Origin: Bryobacteraceae bacterium | GTDB lineage: Bacteria > Acidobacteriota > Terriglobia > Bryobacterales > Bryobacteraceae | Reading direction: 5' to 3' | Length of the DNA stretch: 38,729 bases | Assembly: GCA_019187195.1 (NCBI GenBank) | Contig: JABAQT010000060.1 | Span: forward strand, 1-38,729 | Shown here: one piece after another, positions 1 through 7,912 of the stretch | Position numbering within the stretch: position 1 is the first letter of the stretch | Layout: each line of letters begins with the position of its first letter | The notes under the pieces: generated by a model | What the model saw: the letters and a program-made list of their open reading frames with translations, nothing else | Database searches by the model: none | What the model was told of the DNA's origin: nothing | Program-made: the position numbers and the translations under genes

Positions 1-53
1 GGGGCGCCGTCACCTTTGTCCATCGACTCTGTAGAATGTCGGTGAGGTATTCC

Positions 54-1235
54 ATGATAATGACCCGCCGCGATGGAGCAAAGGTGGCCGCCTGGACGGC
101 ACTGTCCTATTCGAGAGTACTCGGCGCCAACGACCGCGCCGGATTGGGGGTGATCGGAACCGGACATCGCGGCACATACGTGATGACGCTGTTCCAGAAG
201 AATGCCGATGTGGAAGTGAGAGCGCTGTGCGATGTGTATGGCGCGCGAATCGACGAGGCGCAGCAAAAGGCTCCACACACGCGAACCTTCCGTGATCACC
301 GCCGGCTGCTCGAGATGAAGGAAGTGGATCTGGTGTTAATCGGCTCGCCGGACCACTGGCACAAGGACCACGCCGTGGACGCGATGGAGGCGGGCAAGGA
401 CGTGTACGTCGAAAAACCTGTGTGCCGCACAAGAGAGGAAGCGCCGCTGATGGTGAAGGCGGCGCGGATTCATGACCGCATCTGCCAGGTGGGCTTGCAA
501 CAACGCTCGGGGCGGATCTACCTCGAGCCACTCGAGAAGTACGTCCGGTCCGGAGCGCTGGGGAAGATCAGCCACATCGATGCGGTGTGGCATGGCGGTG
601 TCCCGCGGCGTCTGCCTTCCGAGCCGGCGGTGAAGCCGTCCAACCTCGATTGGGTGCGATTTCTGGGGCCGGTGAAGTACCGGGATTGGAACCCCGGACA
701 GTATCTGAACTTCCGTGCGTTTCTCGATTTCAACGGGGGGAAGATGACGGACTTCGGGCACCACTGGATGGACGCGATCCACATGTACATGGGCGAGCGG
801 GCGCCGCATTCGGCGGTATTCGCCGGAGGGATTTACACCGACCTGCATGATGGGCGGACGGCGCCCGACACCTGTAACGCGCTGTTCGAGTACGACGGTT
901 TCAGCGCGTTGTTTCAATCGAACGCCTATGGAGTGAATGAGGAGTATGGGATCACGTTCCACGGATCGGAAGGCCGGCTGTTCGTGAACCGGAGCCGCTA
1001 CGAGTTCACCCGGGCGGAAAAGGCGGCGCCGCCGGAGGTGGTGAAGATCCCAGGGGATATCACGGCCAGCCATGTGCGGAATTTTCTCGACTGCTGCCGG
1101 TCCAGAAAGCTGCCGAACGGAGACGTGGGCGTGGCGAGCATATCGGTGCTTCCGCCGCTGCTGGCGGTGCAGTCGTACGTGGAGCAGCGGCGGCTGCGGT
1201 TCGATCCCGACAGGCTGGAAGTACTGCCGCTGTAG
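54..1235 (+). CDS. Gfo/Idh/MocA family oxidoreductase, exported (Tat-like)
   Basis: Predicted NAD(P)-dependent sugar or cyclitol oxidoreductase of 393 aa. The N-terminus carries TRRDGAK followed by a short apolar stretch, a twin-arginine-like signal common in this family in Acidobacteria and Planctomycetes, so it probably acts in the periplasm. The Rossmann motif GVIGTG lies at about residues 32-37, and the family EKP motif (the Lys that contacts cofactor and substrate) at about 120-122 in YVEKPVC. DFGHHWMDAIHMYM near residue 235 fits the substrate-site histidine region. The frame is open from an ATG at 36, but I chose the ATG at 54: GGTGAGG at 41-47 gives a ribosome site six bases upstream, and a TAGAAT at 32-37 overlaps the ATG at 36. 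The ATG at 60 is also possible. The amidohydrolase follows after 38 bases. The substrate cannot be read from sequence. Confidence 0.88.
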   Translation: MIMTRRDGAKVAAWTALSYSRVLGANDRAGLGVIGTGHRGTYVMTLFQKNADVEVRALCDVYGARIDEAQQKAPHTRTFRDHRRLLEMKEVDLVLIGSPDHWHKDHAVDAMEAGKDVYVEKPVCRTREEAPLMVKAARIHDRICQVGLQQRSGRIYLEPLEKYVRSGALGKISHIDAVWHGGVPRRLPSEPAVKPSNLDWVRFLGPVKYRDWNPGQYLNFRAFLDFNGGKMTDFGHHWMDAIHMYMGERAPHSAVFAGGIYTDLHDGRTAPDTCNALFEYDGFSALFQSNAYGVNEEYGITFHGSEGRLFVNRSRYEFTRAEKAAPPEVVKIPGDITASHVRNFLDCCRSRKLPNGDVGVASISVLPPLLAVQSYVEQRRLRFDPDRLEVLPL

Positions 1236-1273
1236 CGGCACGAGATGCGCCGCGGGCATATGATGATACGGAT

Positions 1274-2461
1274 ATGCAAAGACGAACCTTTCTCGGTCTG
1301 GCGGCGGCGGCTTCGGCATGGGGCCAGCGGCGTTGGCTGCCCTATGATCTGGTCATCCGGAATGGGGAGTTGCGGGACCCTTCACAGGGGCTGAGGCGGC
1401 GGGCGGATGTCGGCATCGCCGGGGACAAGATCGCGGCGATAGAAGACCACATCGATCCGGCACAGGCGATCGAGACGATCGACGCCAAGGGGCTGATGGT
1501 GGTTCCCGGGCTCATCGACCTGCACACGCACTGTTTTCATTCGGCGACAAGACTCGGGGTGGAGGCGGATCCGATCGCCGCGCGCAGCGGGGTGACAACG
1601 TGGGTGGATGCGGGAAGCTTTTCCTGGGACCAGGCGGCGGGCTTCCGGCGGTTCATTGTGCAGCCCGCTCAGGCGCGTATCTACGGCTTCGTATACCTGT
1701 ACCCCAACGACCGCAACCCGGATGAGGATGTCATCAAGTACGTGCGCGGGGGCATCGAGCCGACAGGGAAGACCGTCGAGAAGAATCGCGACATTCTGCT
1801 GGGTGTGAAATTCCAGGTGGGTACGAATATGAATGGCCGCTATAGCTTCGAGATGCTGAAAGCGGCCCGCGAGCTCTGCGACCGGTTTCAATTGCCCCTG
1901 ATGGCGCACATCAGTTTCGCGCCGCCGTCGACCGCCGAGGTGATGGCTCTGATGAAGAAGGGCGACGTGGTGACGCACTGTTACAACGCTCACACGCTGG
2001 GCATCCTCGACGCGGCCGGCAAGGTGAAGCCGGAGGTGCGCGAGGCGCGCGAGCGGGGCGTGTGGTTCGATGTCGGCCACGGGTTGGGGAGTTTCAACTT
2101 CGCGGCGGCGAAGAAGGCGCTCGACGGGGGGTTCGTGTGCGATTCCATTTCGACGGATATTTACAATCTCAACGTGAACGGACCGGTGTATGACATGCCG
2201 ACGACAATGTCGAAACTGCTGTATTTGGGAATGAGCGTGGATGATGTGATTCTGCGGACGACGGCCAATCCGGCGAAGGCGGTGAATCGCGTAGAGGGGA
2301 TGGGACAGATCAAGGTGGGAGGTCCGGCGGATCTTGCGGTGCTCGAATTGGAGGAGGGACAGTTCCGACTGATCGATTCGCAGCGAAACGCGGTAAGCGC
2401 GACGAAGCGGTTCGTGAGCCGCGCGACGATTGTGCGCGGGCGGCGGATGCGGGTGGTTTAG
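1274..2461 (+). CDS. Exported amidohydrolase/deacetylase family metallohydrolase (dihydroorotase-like)
   Basis: Binuclear metal amidohydrolase of 395 aa. The N-terminus QRRTFLGLAAAASAWG is a twin-arginine/Sec-type signal. The metal-site pattern is complete: HTH at residues 84-86 after GLID, Lys179 in LLGVKF (the carbamylated bridging lysine of the family), His212 (MAHISF), His235 (VVTHCYN) and an Asp in STDIY at about 295. This order matches the dihydroorotase-like 'amidohydrolase/deacetylase' group whose members act on N-acyl amino acids or cyclic amides; the true substrate is unknown. It shares strand and close spacing (38 bases) with the Gfo/Idh/MocA gene, so the two may be co-transcribed. 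The inverted-repeat element begins ten bases after its stop. Confidence 0.88.
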   Translation: MQRRTFLGLAAAASAWGQRRWLPYDLVIRNGELRDPSQGLRRRADVGIAGDKIAAIEDHIDPAQAIETIDAKGLMVVPGLIDLHTHCFHSATRLGVEADPIAARSGVTTWVDAGSFSWDQAAGFRRFIVQPAQARIYGFVYLYPNDRNPDEDVIKYVRGGIEPTGKTVEKNRDILLGVKFQVGTNMNGRYSFEMLKAARELCDRFQLPLMAHISFAPPSTAEVMALMKKGDVVTHCYNAHTLGILDAAGKVKPEVREARERGVWFDVGHGLGSFNFAAAKKALDGGFVCDSISTDIYNLNVNGPVYDMPTTMSKLLYLGMSVDDVILRTTANPAKAVNRVEGMGQIKVGGPADLAVLELEEGQFRLIDSQRNAVSATKRFVSRATIVRGRRMRVV

Positions 2462-2470
2462 CTGAGAAGA

Positions 2471-2505
2471 AGGCAGGAGGCAGGAGACAGGAGACAGAAG
2501 ACAGC
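2471..2505 (+). repeat. Left heptamer array of the four-helix-bundle element
   Basis: Five tandem 7-bp units: AGGCAGG, AGGCAGG, AGACAGG, AGACAGA, AGACAGC. Bases 2476-2502 match the reverse complement of 2766-2792 at 23 of 27 positions, so the two arrays form an imperfect inverted repeat around the coding core. No target-site duplication is visible outside the arrays. Confidence 0.85.
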
Positions 2506-2519
2506 CGAGACCCGCCGGC

Positions 2520-2769
2520 AGCTTCCGGGATCTCCTGGCATGGCGCAAAGCGCACCGGTTGACGCTGGCGGTTTACTCCTTCACTTTCGGTTTCCCCAAG
2601 CCGGAAACATACGGTTTGGCGCTGCGGATGCGGCGGGCGGCCGCCTCCGTCCCAGCCAACATCGCCGAAGGCTTTCGCCGTCGCGGCAAAGCGGACAAGG
2701 CCCGGTTCATGAACATAGCGGAAGGCTCACTCGAAGAATGCCGCTATTACCTGATCCTCGCCCAAGACT
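2520..2769 (+). pseudogene. Remnant four-helix-bundle (S23 / Avd-like) protein ORF
   Basis: The reading frame is open from 2466 to a stop at 2954, but homology covers only about 83 codons. It begins FRDLLAWRKAHRL, contains FGFPKPETYGLALRMRR and AAASVPANIAEGFRRR, and ends SLEECRYYLILAQD. This is the pattern of the four-helix-bundle family that includes 23S rRNA intervening-sequence proteins and the diversity-generating-retroelement accessory protein Avd. Helices 1-3 are present and helix 4 is absent: the core runs straight into the right heptamer array. No ATG or GTG precedes helix 1; the only start in frame is a TTG at 2559, inside helix 1. From 2797 to 2954 the frame is merely antisense to the formamidase-family gene. 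I read this as a decayed copy, though a non-canonical start cannot be excluded. Family members are usually about 115-125 aa and bind nucleic acid or oligomerise. Confidence 0.7.
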
Positions 2770-2792
2770 CCTGCCTCCTGTCTTCTGCCTCC
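2766..2792 (+). repeat. Right heptamer array, inverted relative to the left array
   Basis: It contains CCTGCCT, CCTGTCT and TCTGCCT (2770-2790) plus flanking matches. It is the reverse complement of 2476-2502 with four differences, one of which would be a G-U pair in RNA. It starts where homology to the four-helix-bundle family stops and ends four bases before the stop codon of the convergent formamidase-family gene, so transcripts of that gene also run into it. Confidence 0.85.
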
Positions 2793-2796
2793 CCCA

Positions 2797-3792
2797 TCAC
2801 TCATTCCGCGGCGGCAGCTTGTCCTTCGGCAGCTTACAGAGAGCCGTTCCAAACCAGGATGCCACTTTCAATTCCGTGGACATGGCGAGAAGGGTGTGAG
2901 CCTCCTGTTGGGAGAGGCCGTAATCCTGCCGGAGCCAGCGGAGCATTTCGCTGATGGCTTCGCGAAATCCGCGCTCGAGCGCCCCGGGAGTGGCGCCGAG
3001 GGTTTCGATCGAGTCCGAGTGTTCAACGCGCGGCCATTGAATGCGATAGCCTTTCCGGAGGTTGACGGTGAACTGGACGTTCATGGAGGTCTCGGTGCCC
3101 TGGCCGAGCAGTTCTCCATCGCCGAAACCCGCGTGGCCGTCGCCCACCATGAGGAAGGCGCCCTTGACGAAGACGGGCAGGTACGCGGTTGCGCCTTCAT
3201 CCATGCGGTTGTAGTCGAGGTTGCCTCCATAAGAACCCATGGGTCCGGAGGAGATGGCCTGTTGAATGGGAGGAGCAACTCCGATACAGCCGATGGTAGG
3301 GTGGGCGGCGAACTCGAGTTTCACCTTGTTGCCCAGGGCGCGGGAGGGCCGAACCGTGCCGGACGGAGGCGTCAGCATCCACTTGAGGGCGTTTCGGCGT
3401 CCGGGCTGGAGCCATTCGTCGCAACACTGCGCGGACTCGAGTCCTTCGATGCTGTTGGGCGCGAGGGCGTCGAGGTTGATGCGCACGCCGTTCCAGCCCC
3501 AGTCGCGATTGAGCCGCACCTGATCGAGACGCACAACGAGTGTGTCGCCCGGTTCGGCTCCCTCGATGTAGAACGGGCCGGTGAGGACGTTGTCGCCATC
3601 ATGGATGAGTTTGCCGGTTTCATCGCGACCGCGGGAATCGAGGAGTTTGGTGATAACCGTGTCGCCGGGGTGGAGACGGGCGGCGGGCGGGTGGGCGGCG
3701 AAGGTTTCGTAGTAGCGCTGCGGCCTGATGGTTACCGTTTCGGCTGAGAGGACGAGGGTGAACGCCGCAAGACAAAACAGACCAACTCGCAT
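2797..3792 (-). CDS. Acetamidase/formamidase family protein with signal peptide
   Basis: FmdA/AmdA-fold protein of 331 aa. Known members hydrolyse formamide or acetamide to ammonia and the acid. Recognisable parts are the early beta-rich segment with HPGDTVITKLLDSRGRDE, a GPFYIEGAEPGDTLVV motif, a central HPTIGCIGVAP segment near residue 168, and GDGHAGFGDGEL near residue 220, where metal-binding residues of the family lie. The C-terminus is full length, so the neighbouring element has not cut it. The odd point is the N-terminus: MRVGLFCLAAFTLVLSAE is a clear Sec signal, whereas characterised members are cytoplasmic. Its ATG directly abuts the TAA of the upstream SGNH-DUF1080 gene (no spacing), so translation is probably coupled. 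The substrate is uncertain. Confidence 0.85.
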   Translation of the reverse strand: MRVGLFCLAAFTLVLSAETVTIRPQRYYETFAAHPPAARLHPGDTVITKLLDSRGRDETGKLIHDGDNVLTGPFYIEGAEPGDTLVVRLDQVRLNRDWGWNGVRINLDALAPNSIEGLESAQCCDEWLQPGRRNALKWMLTPPSGTVRPSRALGNKVKLEFAAHPTIGCIGVAPPIQQAISSGPMGSYGGNLDYNRMDEGATAYLPVFVKGAFLMVGDGHAGFGDGELLGQGTETSMNVQFTVNLRKGYRIQWPRVEHSDSIETLGATPGALERGFREAISEMLRWLRQDYGLSQQEAHTLLAMSTELKVASWFGTALCKLPKDKLPPRNE

Positions 3793-5610
3793 TTAGGGCA
3801 ACTCCCGGATCATGATGTTGCGGAAACGGTGTTTCCCGCCGGGAATCCAGCGATTGCCGCCATGCACCTGGAGGGCCACCATGCCGTCGACGGCTCCTCC
3901 GGCCGCGTGGTTTGCGCTATCGCGCCAGTCGGTGACGCGGATGCCGTTCAGCCAAACCTGGATGTGGGGCACGTCGCCTTCAATGCGGGCCTTCAGATGA
4001 TTCCATCCCGTGCGCTTGAAGACCTCCTGCCAGTGCGGGACGAAGCTCTGCACGCCGGTCAGCTTTTCACCGTAGATTCCGCCGATGGCTCCGCCATCGA
4101 GATAATCGAGAAGCACCTGGTAGGCTTCGCCCTTTTCGCTCGAGCGCAGGAAGAGCCCGCTGTCACAGCCGTAATCGGGACGGACATCGAGCGAGATCTC
4201 GAAGTTGCGGTACTTGCGCGTGGTCAGCAGAATGCCGCCATTCTTAGGCCGGTCCTGGGTAGCGGTGAGCACGCCGGACTTGACATTCCAGCCCTGGGTG
4301 TCGCCGTGGTGATTTGTCTGGCTGATGTGCCACCCGGTGAGGTCCTGACCGTTGAAGATCGATTGAAACTGTGTATCTCCGGGAACGAGTTCGAAATGAT
4401 GAGGCCTGGGTTGGGCGGCGGCGTGTTGCTCGCGCCTGAGGTCCGCATCCACGCCGTCGATGGCGGTGAGAGTGGGCTGCAGGCTGGAAAGATTGTCGTA
4501 CTGCAGGGGGACCTGAAAGTTGCGCCAGCGGACGTTGTGGGCGTTGGCCCGCTTCAAAGTGAGCGCATGCACGCGGGCGGCCTGCTCCCACATCGGGGTC
4601 TTGTAGCCGGCGAGGTTGACTCCCCGGGCCCATTCTCCGGCGTCCGCCGTGAGCACCTCTTCGCCATCGGCGCGCAACGTGTGTTTGCCGGGAGCAAGGC
4701 CCGTCACTTTCACCATCTGGCGGTTCATGGCATCGAGGAAATCGGAGGACTTCACGGTGAGCGCCATGACTTCATCGTCCATGTCCACTGGCACCGGAAG
4801 AGCGCTGTCGGTTTGCGTCCAGGAGACACTGGGGCCGAAACCGGCGTTGATGACCGCGGTGTTTTCCGAATTGACTACGCGTCTTGCCCTGGCGTCGATT
4901 TCGACGGAGCTCACCAGGCCGGGCGCATGCCACCCCTTCAGGAGGGATTCGGCCATGATGAGGTGGCCTGCCTCTCTCGGGTGGACTCGATCGGGAATAA
5001 TCTTCTTCGCCAGTTCAGGATCGGCGCGATTCGCTTTTTCGAGCATCGCGGTAACCGGGCGGTTGAGGTCCGCGATGGTAAGACCCTGCGCCGGCGCAAG
5101 CTCCTGGAGGAACTTGCCATATCGGAGGAGGACGCCGTTGTAACCGCCGGGAAACAGGGGACGCCGTGTGACGTCGTCGAAAGGGGAAGGCTCGATGGCG
5201 GTGATGCGCACGCCCGGGATGGCGGTCTTGAGGCGCTCGATGATGTGTTTGTAGCCGTTCGAATAGATCTCGAAGATCTGATTGTCGAAGGCGCGCACAC
5301 GCCCGTCATTCATTCCGAGCATGATGGTGACCACCGAGGGCTTGAAGGGGATTACATCGCGGGCGAGCCGCTCGTCAATGCCACCGCCGGCGCCGCCCGT
5401 GACGCGGTCGCCGCCCCAGCCGGAGTGCACAAAGGTTACGTCCCAGTTGGGGAAGCGCGTCACGACATAGGTTTCGACGAAAGTGGTGTAGAGGCGCTGA
5501 TCCGTGATGCTGTCTCCGAAAAAGACAACGCGATCTCCGTCCTTGAGATGAAAGTCTTGGGCGAAGCCGGAACAGGCCAGCAGGAGGGTGATGAGAAGTG
5601 TGCGTGACAT
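3793..5610 (-). CDS. Exported SGNH/GDSL hydrolase fused to DUF1080
   Basis: Two-domain protein of 605 aa with a signal peptide (MSRTLLITLLLACSGFAQ). The N-terminal SGNH hydrolase has the complete set of blocks: FGDSIT with Ser34, a glycine-rich GWGGDRV, GMNDG with Asn101, and DRVHP with Asp207 and His210. An esterase or deacetylase role on polysaccharide is therefore plausible. A linker with a beta-rich region follows. From about residue 410 to the end is DUF1080 (3-keto-disaccharide hydrolase-type concanavalin fold), recognisable by IFNGQDLTGW, DSGLFLRSS and the final RNIMIREL. Fusions of hydrolases with DUF1080 are typical of Acidobacteria, Planctomycetes and Verrucomicrobia that degrade complex glycans. 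It is followed without spacing by the formamidase-family gene. Confidence 0.9.
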   Translation of the reverse strand: MSRTLLITLLLACSGFAQDFHLKDGDRVVFFGDSITDQRLYTTFVETYVVTRFPNWDVTFVHSGWGGDRVTGGAGGGIDERLARDVIPFKPSVVTIMLGMNDGRVRAFDNQIFEIYSNGYKHIIERLKTAIPGVRITAIEPSPFDDVTRRPLFPGGYNGVLLRYGKFLQELAPAQGLTIADLNRPVTAMLEKANRADPELAKKIIPDRVHPREAGHLIMAESLLKGWHAPGLVSSVEIDARARRVVNSENTAVINAGFGPSVSWTQTDSALPVPVDMDDEVMALTVKSSDFLDAMNRQMVKVTGLAPGKHTLRADGEEVLTADAGEWARGVNLAGYKTPMWEQAARVHALTLKRANAHNVRWRNFQVPLQYDNLSSLQPTLTAIDGVDADLRREQHAAAQPRPHHFELVPGDTQFQSIFNGQDLTGWHISQTNHHGDTQGWNVKSGVLTATQDRPKNGGILLTTRKYRNFEISLDVRPDYGCDSGLFLRSSEKGEAYQVLLDYLDGGAIGGIYGEKLTGVQSFVPHWQEVFKRTGWNHLKARIEGDVPHIQVWLNGIRVTDWRDSANHAAGGAVDGMVALQVHGGNRWIPGGKHRFRNIMIRELP

Positions 5611-5667
5611 CAGGACTCCAATGAATGGGAGCGCGGCCCATCAGGGACGCGGAAAACAGGAAGGCGC

Positions 5668-5693
5668 AACCCGGCCCCGCCGGGCGCCGGGCC
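5668..5693 (-). terminator. Possible hairpin terminator downstream of the STAS gene
   Basis: CCCGGC (5670-5675) pairs with GCCGGG (5686-5691) across a 10-base loop, and two G-U pairs extend the stem on the minus strand. It lies about 50 bases after the STAS stop and upstream of the SGNH gene. The following minus-strand bases are only mildly T-rich, so intrinsic termination is uncertain. The rest of 5611-5739 shows nothing recognisable. Confidence 0.3.
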
Positions 5694-5739
5694 GAGTCGC
5701 GCCTCGATGTCGATCAGAACGAGGAACCGCCTCGAATCG

Positions 5740-6084
5740 TCAGGAAAAGCTGCGGATGGCAGCCGCCTCGTCGTCATGAGCTTCAAACACAGTGTACAAC
5801 TTGGTGATCTGCAGGAGATCCTGAATGCGCTTGTTCAGATTCAGAAGCTTGAGTTGGCCACCCTGGTTGGTGACCGTGGTGAAGGCGGATACGAGTTCGC
5901 CGATTCCGGAGCTGTCGATGTAGTTGACCTCTCCGAGGTTTAACAGCACTTTCTTATGGCCGCCGCCGAGGGTGTCCCGAATCAAATCGCGTAAGCTGAT
6001 GGTGCCCTCACCCAAGGTGATGCGCCCAGCAGCGTCAATTACAGTTACGTCGCCAACCTGGCGGGAATTGAGTTTCACGCTCAC
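5740..6084 (-). CDS. STAS-domain anti-sigma factor antagonist
   Basis: Cytoplasmic regulatory protein of 114 aa made of a single STAS domain (SpoIIAA/RsbV type). Such proteins bind and sequester an RsbW-type kinase when unphosphorylated and release it once phosphorylated on a serine. The phosphoacceptor motif is intact: YIDSSGIGEL, with DSSG at residues 57-60. The frame is open to a TTG at 6093, but the strong AGGAGG at 6095-6100 is one base from that TTG and ten bases from the GTG at 6084, so I start at 6084. It lies 38 bases downstream of the kinase gene and is presumably its partner. No sigma factor or PP2C phosphatase is encoded nearby, so the rest of the switch must be elsewhere. Confidence 0.88.
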   Translation of the reverse strand: MSVKLNSRQVGDVTVIDAAGRITLGEGTISLRDLIRDTLGGGHKKVLLNLGEVNYIDSSGIGELVSAFTTVTNQGGQLKLLNLNKRIQDLLQITKLYTVFEAHDDEAAAIRSFS

Positions 6085-6094
6085 AGTCTTCAAT

Positions 6095-6100
6095 CCTCCT
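6095..6100 (-). promoter_or_regulatory. Shine-Dalgarno site that sets the STAS start
   Basis: AGGAGG on the minus strand. It is too close to the TTG at 6093 (one base) and well placed for the GTG at 6084 (ten bases). It is one of the few perfect ribosome sites in this window. Confidence 0.6.
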
Positions 6101-6122
6101 AGAAATCGTCCAGAAACCGGCT

Positions 6123-6572
6123 CTACCTGGGAGCCATATACTTTACCATGGTGACTTCGGTGCCGGTGGGACTCAGGCGGCGCACCTGGAATTCGTCGAC
6201 GAACGCCTGCATGAGCAGAATGCCGCGGCCGGATTCCCGGAGCAGATTTTCCTCCGCCAGCGGATCGGGCACGCGCGACAGGTCGAAGCCGTTGCCTTCG
6301 TCCGTGATCACCACCTTCAGGGCGCCTCCATCATCCCAGGCGGACAGGCGCACCTTCTTTTGGGCACTGTACTTGTTGCCATGCACGACAGCGTTCACCA
6401 TGGCCTCCCGGAGCGCGATGCCGATCCTGTGCAGGTCGTCTTCCTCGAACCCTATCCCCCGGGCGACTTCCAGCACGGACGTCTCGGCCGAATCCACACT
6501 TTGCAGGTCAGAATCGTAGACGATATCGAGACGCCGGGAGGCGCGGGAATGCTCAGCGCCTAAATTGTCCAT
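6123..6572 (-). CDS. RsbW-like anti-sigma factor serine kinase (HATPase_c_2)
   Basis: Small GHKL ATPase of 149 aa of the RsbW/SpoIIAB type, which phosphorylates a STAS antagonist and binds a sigma factor or other target. The ATP site is complete: N-box EAMVNAVVHGN (residues 56-66), G1 box DEGNGF (91-96) and G2 box GRGILL (115-120). A GTG at 6614 would add 14 residues, but a TATTTT (minus strand, 6617-6622) that could be a -10 box sits against it. The ATG at 6572 is preceded by GGGGGC, so I prefer it. Its co-directional neighbour is the STAS gene, giving a kinase-antagonist pair. Some homologues act on response regulators or phosphatases instead of sigma factors. Confidence 0.87.
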   Translation of the reverse strand: MDNLGAEHSRASRRLDIVYDSDLQSVDSAETSVLEVARGIGFEEDDLHRIGIALREAMVNAVVHGNKYSAQKKVRLSAWDDGGALKVVITDEGNGFDLSRVPDPLAEENLLRESGRGILLMQAFVDEFQVRRLSPTGTEVTMVKYMAPR

Positions 6573-6669
6573 CAAGCCCCCGAAGTATGACCATGCTCGA
6601 AGTCGAATCTGCACGATAAAATAGGTCGGCTGGAAAAGTCAAGCGGATCGAGGCTCCCGGCTGACTCGG

Positions 6670-7842
6670 ATGAAGAAACGTTCGCGCGCGAGCGCGCTCC
6701 TGATTTCCGGGGGAATTCTCGCCCTCGCGGGGGGCGGAATCTACTACGGCATGCGGGTGGACCCATTGCCGGCGCGGCGGATTCCGCTCGCTCCGGTGTG
6801 CGAATTCAGCGGCCAAAGATTGAAGTTGGTGTATCCGCAAGGAGCGCTCGTCAGCGATCTGGCCGTTTTCCGCGACGAGTTATTCAGCTACATGATGTTC
6901 CAATACATGGCTCATCTGCCGCGGGCGGCGGGGATGGAAGTGATGCTCACCTATGATGAGGGGCGGTACATCGTTCGCGGACGCCTGCCGGAGGATGCCC
7001 TCGAGGGCATCGGAATGCTCGCGGAAGCGCATGCGAGCGGGCTGGCGCGGCGGTTCGAGTGGAGGCTGGTTCCCTTGTCGAAGGCGCGCCAGTGGCGGCA
7101 GCAGAGCCGGGTCTTCGTGGGAGCCTATCAACTGCCGGCGAAGCAGAAACTCGAGCAGATTCCACCGGCGCGGCTGCATGCCTACCTGGAAAGATACATC
7201 CGGTTCAAGTCGGCGACGGATCCACGGGTACGGAGCGGCGAGGAATCGGCTCCCAGGATTCTCTCGCGCGAGGGGGCGGCGCGGCTTGCGGGCGATATTA
7301 TCACTGTCGCCGATTTCTACTCCCTGCCGATCGATTTTTTCCTCGGGATTGGCGCGATGGAGAACAACTACATGAACGTCCGCGGAGATCTGGGACACTC
7401 GGTGTGGAAGCGGCGGGCGGCAAAGGATGATATCGTTCTCGAACGGCGTCGCGGAAGAGTGCGCGTGCTGAATGAATCGCAAGGAGTGTGGCAGATCACC
7501 GTGGAGACTTTGCGCCATGCGCACAAACTGTACCTCAAGGACAACCGGGATTACAGCCTGTTGCCCGGGCGCCTGCGGCCGCCGAAAAAACTGGATGTAA
7601 AGGAAGTGGATCCGGCGGTGCTCACAACGTATGCCGGGCTGCTGTTGCGGGAACTGCTGGACAGGTTTGACGGCAACGTGACGCTTGCGGTGGGGGCGTA
7701 TAACGGCGGTCCGGGAAATCCCAACCTTGTTTATGAAAGGGGCGTGCGGGCGGTTGCCGGACAGGCGCGGCGCCTCCTCGAACAGGCGGCGGCGCTCAAC
7801 GGGGAGAGCGTGGTGCACACGGATTGGCTCCTCGCTCCGTAG
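6670..7842 (+). CDS. Membrane-anchored lytic transglycosylase (SLT domain)
   Basis: Murein-cleaving enzyme of 390 aa. It has a charged N-terminus and one hydrophobic segment (about residues 8-27, ALLISGGILALAGGGIYYG), so it is probably anchored in the inner membrane or carries an uncleaved signal. The region around residues 50-180 looks like the long ancillary part of MltG- or SLT-like proteins. The SLT catalytic domain follows, with Glu231 in GAMENNYMN as the general acid, SQGVWQI at about 270-276 and AYNGGPGN at about 343-350, the three hallmark SLT motifs. It is transcribed away from the RsbW-like kinase and followed 70 bases later by a lipoprotein gene. Confidence 0.87.
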   Translation: MKKRSRASALLISGGILALAGGGIYYGMRVDPLPARRIPLAPVCEFSGQRLKLVYPQGALVSDLAVFRDELFSYMMFQYMAHLPRAAGMEVMLTYDEGRYIVRGRLPEDALEGIGMLAEAHASGLARRFEWRLVPLSKARQWRQQSRVFVGAYQLPAKQKLEQIPPARLHAYLERYIRFKSATDPRVRSGEESAPRILSREGAARLAGDIITVADFYSLPIDFFLGIGAMENNYMNVRGDLGHSVWKRRAAKDDIVLERRRGRVRVLNESQGVWQITVETLRHAHKLYLKDNRDYSLLPGRLRPPKKLDVKEVDPAVLTTYAGLLLRELLDRFDGNVTLAVGAYNGGPGNPNLVYERGVRAVAGQARRLLEQAAALNGESVVHTDWLLAP

Positions 7843-7912
7843 CAACGTTTTTGCGAACTTTCGCCGGGCGATTTGCGTACTTGTCTGGCTGAATCAAGGG
7901 AAAGAGGTCATT

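Noticed and set aside
2471..2505. Heptamer array as a CRISPR or clustered repeat locus
   Set aside because: Units are 7 bp with no spacers, and a reverse-complement array lies 260 bases away, which fits an inverted terminal structure.
3829..5607. 592-codon open frame antisense to the SGNH-DUF1080 gene
   Set aside because: The opposite strand carries complete catalytic motifs in the right order; the antisense product shows none and has shadow-type composition.
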